Below, piece after piece: positions 32,787-42,194 of a stretch of DNA of 64,000 bases (the stretch's first letter is position 1; the number at the start of each line of letters is the position of its first letter). This stretch comes from Embleya sp051903075 (lineage in GTDB: Bacteria > Actinomycetota > Actinomycetes > Streptomycetales > Streptomycetaceae). Both the position numbers and the translations under genes were made by a program. The DNA lies in contig NZ_CP182422.1 in the NCBI RefSeq assembly GCF_051903075.1, positions 1,426,001 to 1,490,000 on the forward strand, given 5' to 3'. The notes beneath the pieces are model-generated. The model saw only the letters and a list, made by a program, of their open reading frames with translations. It did not search any database and was not told the DNA's origin.

Positions 32787-33983
32787 ATGTACAGGCACGC
32801 AGTCCGACCGCACCGCACGGCACGCCGCCCACTTCGGGCCCGACCGTTCACGGGACTTCGGTGTCCCGACGGGAGGGCTTCGCGCGCGGCGGCTCGGCAC
32901 CCGCGACGCCGGGGCGCCCGGGGGATGCGACTTCGGCGATGCCGGAGAACCACGCTGCGGCCGACATCCGCGCTGACGATGGCGGTCGTACTGATCGTGC
33001 TCGCGGCACTGGCGTCCTGTACGTCCGCCCGCTCCACGACGTCCGGCGCACCCGCCGCCTCGCCCACCGGGCTCCCCGACGCGGGCGCGACCGCACCCGG
33101 GTTCGCCCCCGGAGCCGTCACCGAACCACCCGCCGCCTGCGGGAACCCCACCGCGAGCCTGCGGCCCGCCTCCGGCCCGCCCCGCGCGGCCGACTACCGC
33201 ACCGACGGCTCGCTCACCCGCATCCTGGAGCGGGGCTACCTGATCGTCGGGATCGACCAGAGCGCCTACCCGTTCGGCTACGCCGACGTGACCGACCACA
33301 ACCGGCTCAAGGGCTTCGACGTCGACCTGGTGCGGGAGATCACCGCGGACCTGTTCGGCGGCAACGACCCGAGCCGACTGCGCTTTCGGGTGGTGCCGAA
33401 CAACATCCGCGAACAGTCGGTCGCGGACGGCACGGTGGACATGGTGGCGAAGTCCGTCACCGTCAACTGCCGTCGGCGGGCCGTGGTGGACTTCAGTTCG
33501 ATCTACTACGAGTCGGGGCAGCGGGTACTGATCGTCGACGACACCCCGGCCGCGGGCGCCGACCACACGAAGGGCCTCGCCGGCCTGCCGACCGGGACCC
33601 GGGTGTGTACGGTCGGCGGCACCACCGCCGCCGACGCGGTACACGCCACGCGGGGCCTGGTCGACGTCACCGGCGACAACTGGACGGACTGCCTCGTCCG
33701 CATCCAGCAGGGCCAAGCCGACGCGGCGGTCGGCGACGACACCGTCATGGCGGGCCTCCAGGCGCAGGACCGCTTCATCCGCATGGTCGGTCCCAAGTTG
33801 ACCACGGAGCCCTACGGGCTCGAAATCGCCAAAGGGAAGCCGGACTTGGTCCGCTTCGTCAACGCGTCCCTCGAACGCGTCCGGCACGACGGCACCTGGC
33901 GTCGGTTGTTCGACACCTACCTGGGCCGCTACATCCCGGAGTCGGGGGGTGTGACGGCGCCGGAGGCGGAGTACCGGGACTGA
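32787..33983 (+). CDS. Solute-binding lipoprotein, glutamate/amino-acid ABC type
   Basis: A 398-residue protein with a type 3 periplasmic-binding fold: GYLIVGIDQSAYPFGYAD near 150, LKGFDVDLVREITADLFG, VDMVAKSVTVNCRRR, SSIYYESGQRVLI, GTRVCTVGGTTA and QADAAVGDDTVM, as in GluB-like proteins. A hydrophobic stretch ends in the lipobox LASC (Cys78), so it is anchored outside the membrane. The ATG at 32787 has GGGAGGTGACGCGTC upstream but implies a 60-residue Arg-rich leader. The start at Met47 (32925) gives a normal signal. No ABC permease or ATPase is adjacent, so it may be an orphan receptor. Confidence 0.8.
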   Translation: MYRHAVRPHRTARRPLRARPFTGLRCPDGRASRAAARHPRRRGARGMRLRRCRRTTLRPTSALTMAVVLIVLAALASCTSARSTTSGAPAASPTGLPDAGATAPGFAPGAVTEPPAACGNPTASLRPASGPPRAADYRTDGSLTRILERGYLIVGIDQSAYPFGYADVTDHNRLKGFDVDLVREITADLFGGNDPSRLRFRVVPNNIREQSVADGTVDMVAKSVTVNCRRRAVVDFSSIYYESGQRVLIVDDTPAAGADHTKGLAGLPTGTRVCTVGGTTAADAVHATRGLVDVTGDNWTDCLVRIQQGQADAAVGDDTVMAGLQAQDRFIRMVGPKLTTEPYGLEIAKGKPDLVRFVNASLERVRHDGTWRRLFDTYLGRYIPESGGVTAPEAEYRD

Positions 33984-34048
33984 GCGGGCGCGTGGAGCCG
34001 GGCGGGGTCGGGGTGGCGGTCGCGGTCACTGCGCACCGTGGCCGAACG

Positions 34049-34744
34049 CTACGTCGGCGACAGGTCGTCCCCCGGCACGATCAGTCCCGACTCGTAGGCG
34101 ATGACCACCAGTTGCGGCCGGTCCCGGGCGCCGAGCCGGGCCATGATGCGGCTCACGTGCGTCTTGGCGGTCAGCGGACTGAGCCCGAGCAGCGTGCCGA
34201 TCTCCGCGTTCGTCAGCCCTCGTCCGACCAGCGTCAACACCTCGCGTTCACGCGCCGACAGGTCGGCCACCCGAGTCGAGCCCGGCGTACCCGTGGTCGC
34301 CGTCGCCGGCATCCGCAACACGCGCGAGATCAACCGTGCGGTCGGGCCGGGCGACAGCAGCGCCTCGCCGGCGCCGATCGTGCGGATGGCGGCCAGGAGT
34401 TCGGCTGGGCGGGTGTCCTTGACCAGGAACCCGCCGGCACCCGCCCGCAACGCGGCCAGCACGTTCTCGTCGTCCTCGTAGGTCGTCAACACCAACACCC
34501 GGACCCGGGACAACTCCGGATCCGCCGCGATCAGCCGCGTCGCCTCAATGCCGTCCAGAATCGGCATCCGGATGTCCATCACCACGACGTCCGGCCCGCA
34601 CTCCCGGGCGAGTTCGAGCGCGGCCCGCCCGTCGGCGGCCTCCCCGACCACCTCCATGTCGGCCGCCGAGGACACCAACATCGCGAACGCCGACCGCACC
34701 AGATGCTGATCATCGGCCAGCAACACCCGCAAGGTATCGCCCAT
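34049..34744 (-). CDS. NarL/LuxR-type response regulator
   Basis: A 231-residue two-component regulator. The receiver domain has the acidic pair LLADDQHLVR, phospho-acceptor VVVMDIRMP (Asp57), VLVLTTYEDDE (switch Thr) and GFLVKDTRP (Lys). The C-terminal LuxR HTH has LSAREREVLTLVGRGLTNAEIGTLLGLSPLTAKTHVSRIMARLG. A GTG immediately upstream of the ATG at 34744 is an alternative start. It is 97 bp downstream of a cognate NarL-type histidine kinase and an MMPL transporter on the same strand, so this is likely one signalling/export operon. Confidence 0.92.
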   Translation of the reverse strand: MGDTLRVLLADDQHLVRSAFAMLVSSAADMEVVGEAADGRAALELARECGPDVVVMDIRMPILDGIEATRLIAADPELSRVRVLVLTTYEDDENVLAALRAGAGGFLVKDTRPAELLAAIRTIGAGEALLSPGPTARLISRVLRMPATATTGTPGSTRVADLSAREREVLTLVGRGLTNAEIGTLLGLSPLTAKTHVSRIMARLGARDRPQLVVIAYESGLIVPGDDLSPT

Positions 34745-34841
34745 CACACACTCCCCCGTTCCTCCGAAACCCGCCGGCCGGAGCGGTCGGCACGGCCGGC
34801 AGCACCGGCGCGGCCGGGCAGTCGGCGGACCGGCGTCGCCT

Positions 34842-36017
34842 TCACCCCGCGTCCTCCGACCGTGCCATCGGCAACACCGCCGAGACCGCGAACCCGCCCT
34901 CGGGGGCGGGGCCCGCGACCAACGTGCCGCCGACGCTGCGGGCCCGTTCGGTCATTCCGAGGATGCCGAAGCCGGCGCCCTCCCCGACCCCGTTCGCGTG
35001 GCCGTCGTCGACCACGCTCACTCTCAACTCGCCATCGTCGGCGATCAGTTCCACCCGCGCCGTGTGCGCCTGCGAGTGCTTGACCACGTTCGTCAGCGCC
35101 TCCTGCACGATCCGGTACACGGCGACGCCCACCTCGGGCGCGGGCGTCGGGCCGTCGTGTCCGGTCAGGGTGACGTCGATGCCGGCGGAGCGGGCCGCGC
35201 CCGCCAGCGGGACCAGGCCGTCCAGACCGGCCAGGCCCGGCACCGCCTCGTACGACGCGACCTCCTCGGCATCCCGCAACACCGCGAGCGTGGCCCGCAG
35301 TTCGTGGCGAGCGTCCCGGCAGGTCTGCGCGATCGTGTCCAACGCGCCCACCATGACCGTACGGTCGGCCGGCGGCTCCTGCGCGGCGAGGTGCGCGGCC
35401 ACCCCCGCCTGGACGCCGATCAGCGTGATGCTGTGCGCCAGCAGATCGTGCAAGTCCCGGGCGATCCGCAGGCGTTCCTCGGCCACCCGCCGCCGGGCCA
35501 CCTCGTCCCGGGTGCGTTCGGCGCGTTCGGCCCGATCGATGATCGCGCTCACGTAGTCGTGGTGGCTGCGCCACGCCTGGCCCGCGATCACCGCCGCGAC
35601 CACCCAGCCCGCCATCCCACAACGATCACGCCAGCTCGGCCCGTCGGTACCGCCCAGGGTCATCGCCACGACGGCCACGGTCAGCGCCGCCACCCCGACC
35701 ACGACGGCCACCCCGCGCCGCACGTACGCCGCGTATGTCCCCAACGCCACCAACGCCGGCACCGCGGCGCTCTCGTGCAGGTATTCGCGGTGGTGGTAGG
35801 GCACGGTGAGCGCGAACGTCAGCACGAGTACCGTCCCCGGCCGGACCCGACGCCAGGCGAGCGGAATCGTGGCACCGACCAACAGCGCCACGCCGACCGG
35901 GTCCAGCGCCCGCTGCGCCGACCACACCTGCGCCGCGCCGACCGCCCCCGCCGCCAACAGGACGGCGAGCAGGGCGTCCGCGACGGACGCCCCACCCCAC
36001 CTCGTTCGTGTCGTCAC
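34842..36017 (-). CDS. Sensor histidine kinase, HisKA_3 type
   Basis: A 391-residue kinase. The N-terminal half carries about five hydrophobic helices (residues 10-145) with only short loops, so sensing is probably within the membrane. The dimerisation/phospho-acceptor motif ERLRIARDLHDLLAHSITLIG (His190) is followed by the HATPase region YRIVQEALTNVVKHSQA (N box) and GAGFGILGMTERARSVGG. The GTG at 36017 overlaps the MMPL stop by four bases (GTGA), coupling kinase synthesis to the transporter. The partner regulator lies 97 bp downstream. Confidence 0.92.
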   Translation of the reverse strand: MTTRTRWGGASVADALLAVLLAAGAVGAAQVWSAQRALDPVGVALLVGATIPLAWRRVRPGTVLVLTFALTVPYHHREYLHESAAVPALVALGTYAAYVRRGVAVVVGVAALTVAVVAMTLGGTDGPSWRDRCGMAGWVVAAVIAGQAWRSHHDYVSAIIDRAERAERTRDEVARRRVAEERLRIARDLHDLLAHSITLIGVQAGVAAHLAAQEPPADRTVMVGALDTIAQTCRDARHELRATLAVLRDAEEVASYEAVPGLAGLDGLVPLAGAARSAGIDVTLTGHDGPTPAPEVGVAVYRIVQEALTNVVKHSQAHTARVELIADDGELRVSVVDDGHANGVGEGAGFGILGMTERARSVGGTLVAGPAPEGGFAVSAVLPMARSEDAG

Positions 36018-38170
36018 ACCGCCATCTTCCGGGACGACAGGGGCGGTTGCGGCGGTCGGGTCGCCGTCGTGTCCCGCGCAGGCCGTCGGGAAAGCGGGCC
36101 AGGCCACCAGATCCACCGATCCAGCGCCACGCTCGCCGCGGTGACCAGGAACGTCCGGACCAGGAACGTATCGATCAACACCCCCACCGCGACCACGAAT
36201 CCGAGCTCCACGAGGGAGACCAGCGGCAGCAGCGCGAGGACCGAGAAGGTCGCCGCGAGCACGAACCCGGCCGAGGCGATCACCCCGCCCGTAGTCTCCA
36301 GCGCGGCCGGCGCGGCGATCCGCACCGAATCCCCGCGCAGCGCCATCTCCCGCACGCGGTGCATCAGGAAGATGCCGTAGTCCACCCCGAGCGCGACCAG
36401 GAACACGAAGGTCAGCAGCGGCGTTTGCGCATCCACGCCCGCATACCCGAAGCCGTGCTCGAAGACCAGCCCGCCCAGTCCGAGCGACGCCGCCCAGACC
36501 AACCCGACGGCGGCAACCAGGATCAGCGGCGCCACCAGGCTGCGCAACAGCACGATCAACACCAGCAATACCGCGAGCAGTACGAGCGGCACGACGACGC
36601 GGCGGTCCCTGGCCGTGGTGTGCGCGGTGTCCATCTGCTGCGCGGTGGGGCCGCCGACCCGGGCATCCGGCACCGCACGCAGACGCTCGATCGTGGCATG
36701 CTCCCCGGCCGACTCGGGTCGATCCTTCGCAAAGGCCAGGATCTCCGTCCACCCACCGGCCGTTCGACCCTGACGCGCATGCTCGACCCCCTCGGTCGAG
36801 CCCACCGCCGCCAGCACGCCCCCCGCCTGCTCGCTCCGCGCCAGCACCGCGATCGGCGCACCGGACTGCTCCGGGAAGGCCGCGCTCAACGTCTCCTGGG
36901 CCACGATCGACTCGGGCTTCTTCGTGAAGCCGTCACTCTGCCGCAACGCGCCCGGCAGCCCGAACGCGGTCAACGCCCCGGCCCCGAGCAGCACCACTCC
37001 CGCGACGAGCACGGCAATCGGCCGCCGGGACACCGCCGTTCCGATCCGCGCGTAGGCCCCGCGCCCCAGCTTCGGCGTACTCCCGAACACCGGCACGAAC
37101 GGCCAGAACACCCGCCGCCCGAGCAACACGAGGATCGCCGGCAGCAGGGTCGTCATCACCGCGAGCGCGCACACCACGCCCACCGCCCCGACCGGCCCCA
37201 TGCCCCGACTGCTGTTCAGATCGGCGGCGGTGAGGCAGAGCAGCCCGACCACGACCGTCCCCGACGAGGCCAGCACGGCGGGCCCACAGCCGCGCAGCGC
37301 GGCGAGCATGGCCACCAAGGGCCGTTCGTGTATCCGTAGTTCCTCGCGGTAGCGGGCCACCAGGAGCAGCGCGTAGTCGGTGCCCGCCCCGAACACGAGC
37401 ACCGTCAACACGCCGGAGCTCTGCCCGGTGACGGTGATCCCGAACACCCGCACCAACCCGTACACCGTCGCCGTCGCGACGGCCACCGCGACTCCGGCGC
37501 AGACGAGCGGGACGACCCAGAGGTAGGGGCTGCGGTAGGTCAGCATGAGCAACACGGCCACGACGAGCACGCTCGCGAGCATCAGCGTCCCGTCGATGGA
37601 CGAGAACACCTCCTGCATGTCCGCCGTGATGCCGCCGGGCCCACCGACGCGCACGCTGAGCCCGTCGGGATGCCGCTCCACGAGGGTGCGGATGTCCGGC
37701 ACGATGTCGTCCGGTTCGGCGCCCCGGCGGTCGACGGACAACGCGTAGCGCAGCGTGGTGTGATCGACCGACTCCTGCGCGGCCGGCACCGACCCACCCA
37801 CGAGCGGATGGCGAGCCACCACGTCGGCGACCCCCGCGGCGGCCGACTGCCGGTCGGCGGGCGTCAATCCGCCGTCGCGGCGGTACACGATCTGCACGTC
37901 CATGGCGTCGCCGCCCGGCAACCCGCCCTGGATCCGGGCCACTTGGGTGGACTCGGCGTTGGCGGGCAGATAGTCCACGGCCTCGTTGTGCTGCACGTCA
38001 CCGAGCTTGGCGGCGAACATCCCCGCCACCAGCACCACCAACACCCACCCGCCCACCACGACCCACGGCAACCCCCACAACCGTCCCCGCCGCGACGGCC
38101 GCGGCCGTGACCGTACGGGCACGCCCGGGTCGGCCCCCGAGCCGCTCTCTTCCCGCGCCAAAATCTCCAT
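36014..38170 (-). CDS. MMPL/RND-family transporter
   Basis: A 718-residue inner-membrane transporter with the MMPL layout: one TM helix near residues 30-55, an extracytoplasmic domain, five TM helices near 185-345, then a second TM helix, domain and TM cluster (380-690). Motifs include FGAGTDYALLLVARYREELR and FLVALGVDYGIFLMHRVRE, the paired GxxxDY charge relays in the membrane. The family exports lipids or hydrophobic antibiotics. It is the first gene of an operon with a kinase and regulator, so it may supply a stimulus-linked export function. Substrate unknown. Confidence 0.9.
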   Translation of the reverse strand: MEILAREESGSGADPGVPVRSRPRPSRRGRLWGLPWVVVGGWVLVVLVAGMFAAKLGDVQHNEAVDYLPANAESTQVARIQGGLPGGDAMDVQIVYRRDGGLTPADRQSAAAGVADVVARHPLVGGSVPAAQESVDHTTLRYALSVDRRGAEPDDIVPDIRTLVERHPDGLSVRVGGPGGITADMQEVFSSIDGTLMLASVLVVAVLLMLTYRSPYLWVVPLVCAGVAVAVATATVYGLVRVFGITVTGQSSGVLTVLVFGAGTDYALLLVARYREELRIHERPLVAMLAALRGCGPAVLASSGTVVVGLLCLTAADLNSSRGMGPVGAVGVVCALAVMTTLLPAILVLLGRRVFWPFVPVFGSTPKLGRGAYARIGTAVSRRPIAVLVAGVVLLGAGALTAFGLPGALRQSDGFTKKPESIVAQETLSAAFPEQSGAPIAVLARSEQAGGVLAAVGSTEGVEHARQGRTAGGWTEILAFAKDRPESAGEHATIERLRAVPDARVGGPTAQQMDTAHTTARDRRVVVPLVLLAVLLVLIVLLRSLVAPLILVAAVGLVWAASLGLGGLVFEHGFGYAGVDAQTPLLTFVFLVALGVDYGIFLMHRVREMALRGDSVRIAAPAALETTGGVIASAGFVLAATFSVLALLPLVSLVELGFVVAVGVLIDTFLVRTFLVTAASVALDRWIWWPGPLSRRPARDTTATRPPQPPLSSRKMAV

Positions 38171-39341
38171 GCCCCAAGGCTTCCGCCCAACCCCACCCCA
38201 CTCGTCCGGCCAAGGACCGATCTCCGCATTACTCCACCCGACGTCATGGAACCCCCACTAATCCCGGAGGAGTAACCCACCCCGCCCCAGCCCGGGCCCA
38301 TGCCCATGCCCATGCCCCCAGCAACCCGAGGACCAGAACCCCGGACCCGAGTCCGCCCCCAAGCACGGCGCCGAAGTCCCCGGAAACCGGCGCAGCACGA
38401 CGTACATCGGTGAAGACCGCAGGAACAGGCGCAGCGCAGCAGTGAAGGCCCGGACAGCAGACGCGGAGCGCAACGCGGGGGCGCAGGCGCCGAGATCGGA
38501 CAGCGCCGGGCGCGCGAGGACCACCGACGCACGGACGGAGTCGGGACGGACACGGGGACACGAGGGCGGAGGCGCCGCAGCAGGCGCGGGCAACGAACAG
38601 GGACCACGGGCGCACAGGCCCGGAGCCGGAATGCGGTGCGGAGGGCGGGAGTCGCGCGTCGGACGTGGGGCGATGGCGCGGCCGTGTGCCGCCCAGGCGG
38701 GGACCGCGAGCGGGAACTCGGGCGCACGGGAGCGGCTGCCCGGCCGGGCGTAGGCGCGGGCTCGGGGCAGCGCGCTCACCTCCACGGGGCGACGTGCCCG
38801 AGCGCATGCGCCGGCTCGCCCCGCAGCGCCCGCGTTCCCGATCGTCGCCGCCCGATCGTCCATGCCCCGCCGTACGCAGCCGCGCAGGGCCGGTCGGGCA
38901 GATCACGACATCGGAGGCTGCAACGCGGGCGCAGCCCGCTGACCGAGCCGCGCGGTGTCTCCACGCAGACGAGTGCCGTGCGACACCACCGGCGTGCGGC
39001 CAGGAGTACCGCGAGCACTACTTCGTCGAAGGGCGGCCGGCGTTCGCCGACGCGGATGCGATCCTGTCGATGCCGCGGCGGAACGTGAGCGGCGGGCCGA
39101 AGATCCGGAAGCCCACTGACGGAACGGGCTCGCCAGGGCTTGAGCCGCACACGAATCGAGGCCACGGTGATGGTGCCCGTGAACAGGTACGCCCGCCTGT
39201 CACGTGCACCGGCCCAGCCGCAGTCAGCCCACCCGCCGCAGCCCGACCGCCGTCGACTCGGCCACCTTCCGATCGTCAACCGACCCACGGCCGACCGGAC
39301 CATCGTCGGCTCGGCCGCTCGCCCGCCGTCGGGTCGGCCGC
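38171..39341. other. 1.17-kb region without a supportable gene
   Basis: Several frames stay open because of base composition, but none shows a recognised domain or a ribosome site. One short plus-strand stretch (about 38955-39110: LHADECRATPPACGQEYREHYFVEGR...) reads protein-like and might be a gene remnant, but I do not recognise it. The promoter of the MMPL operon should lie in the first 200 bases. Confidence 0.6.
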
Positions 39342-39620
39342 TCAGCCGCCGCCGAACCAAGCCGGCATGTCCAGGTGGATGGCGTCCCCGGGCGTCATCA
39401 GCCGAAGATCCTCCTCCAGCGCACGCAACCGATCCGCGCCGAGCCGGTCCGCCCACTTGGCCCTGACGTCCTCGAAGATCGCGACCGACTTCACCAACGA
39501 GTCGACCCCATGCGCGGTGAGCCCAACCAGCTTGCGCCGCGCGTCATTCGGATCCGTGTGCCGCTCGACGTAGCCCAGCTGCTCCAGCCCATCGATCGTC
39601 TTGCCCAATGGCCCCCGCCA
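39342..39620 (-). pseudogene. MarR-family regulator, N-terminally truncated remnant
   Basis: The C-terminal part of a MarR-type protein is clear: LGKTIDGLEQLGYVERHTDPNDARRKLVGLTAHGVDSL, followed by a helical tail ending LDMPAWFGGG. This covers the end of the recognition helix, the wing and the dimerisation helices. The preceding residues (MWWLGCGSWRG) are not MarR-like, and no other frame restores the first half. The gene therefore looks truncated at about 39610-39620, right beside the ADP-ribosylglycohydrolase end. Non-functional is the likeliest reading. Confidence 0.65.
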
Positions 39621-39735
39621 GGACCCGCACCCCAGCCACCACAACGCGCGCCGGCACCCAAATCCGCAAACGAACCCGCCACCCCGCCACCGACGATGGT
39701 CCAGCCGCCTCAGGCACCCAGCCCATGGTCCAACG

Positions 39736-40770
39736 TCACCGCAGGGGCAGCTCGGTTCCGCTCACCGCCAGAGTCCGCCGCGCCAACTGCCGCAGCGCGC
39801 AGACGCCTTCCCCGGGCAGCGCGGTCTCGACCCGAGTCGCCACCCCCTCCGGCCACCCCGCCTCGGCACCGTGCAACACGCCTGCGATCGAGCCCACCAA
39901 CGGCGCGGTGGCATGAACGCCCCACCCGCCGCGCACAGTCAGCCCAATCTGCCGAGCGGGGTCGGCGCCTCCCCACAACAACCCGGCCGCGATCAGCCCC
40001 GCGCTCCCCGACGCGTCGTGCCGATCGTCGCTCCCGGCCTCTCGTCGTACCTCGGCGACCACTCGGTCCCAGGCCCACCCACGCGCAGACGCAACCAACA
40101 CATCCCGAACCACCCGCGACACCTCCGAGTTCACCGGAACGTGCCGCAACGAAACACCGACCGCCTGCGCCGCATCCCGAGCCGTGAAGGCCGCCGCCGC
40201 AAGGGCAGCGCACCACATGGCGGCGTACACCCCCTCCCCGGCATGCGACACCACCGCATCTTTCCGAGCCAACCGAGCCGCCCGCCTCGGATCCCCGGGC
40301 GCCACATAGCCATACAGGTCGGCCCGCGTCATCGCCTCACCCGACGCGCTCCCATCACCTGCCGTGGTCGGGGGCAAATCCCCGTCAAGCAAACGCAGAT
40401 ACGCGGCCTGCTCCGCCGCAAAGGCCCGTAGGAACGGCAGGGTAAGCAACCACAATCCGCCAACCTGCGCACTCGTGAACCCCGGCCCGTACGACTCCAA
40501 AACCCGCAGACTCAAAACCGCCCGATCAACCGCGTCACTGCGATCCTCGGCCAAACCGGAACCCAATCCCTGCCTCGCCTCATGGGCGCCAAGGCATCGC
40601 CCGATCCATCCCCCGTGGATCCGATCGAACAACACGCCGCGTACCGGCGGCGGATCAATCCCCCCGGCCGGAGGCAGCAGCTCATCGATCAACGCATCAA
40701 CCCCCGAGACCTTTTCCCGACTCGACTCGTCTCGCAACAGTCCATCCCCCCGCAAGCCATCGAACTCCAT
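39736..40770 (-). CDS. ADP-ribosylglycohydrolase-like protein lacking the metal motif
   Basis: A 344-residue protein with family landmarks: RIHGGWIGRCLGA near residue 55, FTSAQVGGLWLLTLPF, FAAEQAAYLRLLDGDLPPTTA, ADLYGYVAPGDPRRAARLARKDA, VSHAGEGVYAAMWCAAL and VGSIAGVLHGAEAGWP. Two things look wrong. About 45 residues usually between the first glycine-rich strand and the acidic segment are missing. The C-terminal metal-binding segment, normally GWDTDxNGAT, reads GWGVHAT with the two aspartates gone. It may be a pseudoenzyme or a decaying gene. The start Met is tentative (GGGAAGTCG upstream). Confidence 0.65.
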   Translation of the reverse strand: MEFDGLRGDGLLRDESSREKVSGVDALIDELLPPAGGIDPPPVRGVLFDRIHGGWIGRCLGAHEARQGLGSGLAEDRSDAVDRAVLSLRVLESYGPGFTSAQVGGLWLLTLPFLRAFAAEQAAYLRLLDGDLPPTTAGDGSASGEAMTRADLYGYVAPGDPRRAARLARKDAVVSHAGEGVYAAMWCAALAAAAFTARDAAQAVGVSLRHVPVNSEVSRVVRDVLVASARGWAWDRVVAEVRREAGSDDRHDASGSAGLIAAGLLWGGADPARQIGLTVRGGWGVHATAPLVGSIAGVLHGAEAGWPEGVATRVETALPGEGVCALRQLARRTLAVSGTELPLR

Positions 40771-41349
40771 CGACTTCCCAGGAATCACGCCCGGTCCAGA
40801 AGCTCTTGCCCAGGACGATCCACCCCGCAAGCATCGTGGCGCCAACCGCCTCCGAAGCACCCGTCTCAAGCCAAATATTCATGGCGTCAATCACCTCAGT
40901 GCCGCCCATCTCTGCGGTTGGCAGCCACCCCGACCGGCGCCGTGATCATCACCCGCCGAATGATCCACCCGCGGACGACCGACCTCGCCCTCGCCCACCT
41001 TGGGCCGATCCTCGCGTTGATCGGGTCACCTCACAGGCCCACCCGGAATCACCGTCAAAGCCAATCGTCTCGAGAAGACGACGTCGTCCCAGACGACCCC
41101 GAGAGCAAATCTTCACGAATTCGATCGTCGCTCACCGCATTCGCTTCACAATGCTTGGCTTTCACCCTCCTGCTTCAGGCCGGTCGACTTCGACGCTCAA
41201 TGCCCGGTCACCCCTCGTCCCGACTCCCGGCCCCGACATCCCGCACCCACTGCCGAACCGAGATGCCGGCGTTTTCCGGACGCTTGCACATGCCGTCCTT
41301 TTACGCCCCAAGTACGGGTTCGATGTGGTTCCCGCCGGGCTTCGAACGG
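40771..41349. other. Region with no confident gene
   Basis: Between the ADP-ribosylglycohydrolase start and the transposase remnant I see no recognisable gene. A left-facing 70-codon frame (40697-40909, MGGTEVIDAMNIWLETGASE...) has lower third-position GC than its surroundings and overlaps the neighbouring start. It could be a foreign remnant, but there is no independent support. Confidence 0.55.
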
Positions 41350-41465
41350 GCGCCCCCCCGATAGCCCAGGCTCACCTGGAACCGTCGGCGATTGTCGAAG
41401 ACCTCGATGTATCGGATGACTCCTCAGCGGGCCTGCGCACGATTCGTGGAGAGATATCGCTTCGG
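41350..41465 (-). mobile_element. IS3-family transposase C-terminal remnant
   Basis: On the reverse strand one frame reads TNRAQAR-stop-GVIRYIEVFDNRRRFQVSLGYRGAP. This matches the conserved end of IS3-family OrfB integrases, typically AVFRYIEVFYNRRRLHSALGYRSP. A TGA interrupts the frame where an Arg codon (CGA) would be expected. Neither the DDE catalytic core nor terminal inverted repeats are visible nearby, so only a scar of a past insertion remains. Confidence 0.65.
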
Positions 41466-41831
41466 GCGGCGAACGCGCGCAGGGAACATACGGCCGGGCG
41501 GCACAGGGTCGGACCGGCGGCCCCGGCGCCGGAGCGATGCTCTCCACGACCTCGCTCGCCGGGACGCCGGCGGAGTTGATCGCCCACCTCGCCCCCGGTC
41601 ATCGTCGGCGCGGCGGGCGGGACCCTCGACTGACCCGGCCGCCCCCCGACCCCGGGCCCTGCACGCCCGGGGTCGGGGAGGACGGCCGACCAAGCCGTCG
41701 CGACCGAGCGTGAACCCGACGAGCGACAAGCCCTGCTCGAAGTCCGACTGCGCGCCGGTCCGGTTCGTAGACGGCCGGCGGCCCGGGCGCCGGGGCACGC
41801 ACCCCGTCGCCGCCGTAGGAACCGGGGCCGA
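41466..41831. other. Region with no recognisable gene
   Basis: The 366 bases between the transposase remnant and the lipoprotein remnant contain long open frames on both strands, but none with family similarity or a ribosome site. Probably decayed sequence. Confidence 0.55.
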
Positions 41832-42190
41832 TCAGTTCGTGGGGTTGGTGGCCTCGGATGGGAGGTCGACGGTGTCCGATGTGGGCGGCGCGGTGACATC
41901 GACCGGCTTGCCGAGGTCGGACCACTCGACGGTGCCGTTCTCCGGGAGTTTCAGCCGGATCGGCACCGGGTTCCCCGTGGCAAGAACGTGCAATCGCGGC
42001 TCGCCGCGACCCGACGCAGCTCCAGCCGGTGCTCGCCGTAGGTCATCGTGCCGATGTAGCTCCGTCGGCGATGGTCGTAGCGAATGTCGAAACGGACAGG
42101 CGTCGTCTCGTCCGGAGGCAAGACGTCGCCGACGCCGCGCACAGTCGAGATCCCGGTACCCGGCGGGGTCGGGCGGCGGTGCATCGAGGC
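41832..42190 (-). pseudogene. Frameshifted C-terminal remnant of a LppX/LprAFG-like lipoprotein
   Basis: The left end reads GNPVPIRLKLPENGTVEWSDLGKPVDVTAPPTSDTVDL, typical of the last strands of actinobacterial LppX/LprAFG-type lipoproteins (DLGKPVDVTAPP). Upstream the similarity continues in another frame: VLPPDETTPVRFDIRYDHRRRSYIGTMTYGEHRLELRRV. The switch occurs around 41990-42015. No signal peptide or N-terminal half exists; instead the 75-bp tandem array begins. The gene is therefore both truncated and frameshifted. Confidence 0.6.
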
Positions 42191-42194
42191 GGGC

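Noticed and set aside
38244..38906. Left-facing 220-codon frame with a hydrophobic Trp/Ala stretch
   Set aside because: Composition is Arg/Pro/Gly-dominated, two other frames are open over the same span, and no start signal or domain exists.
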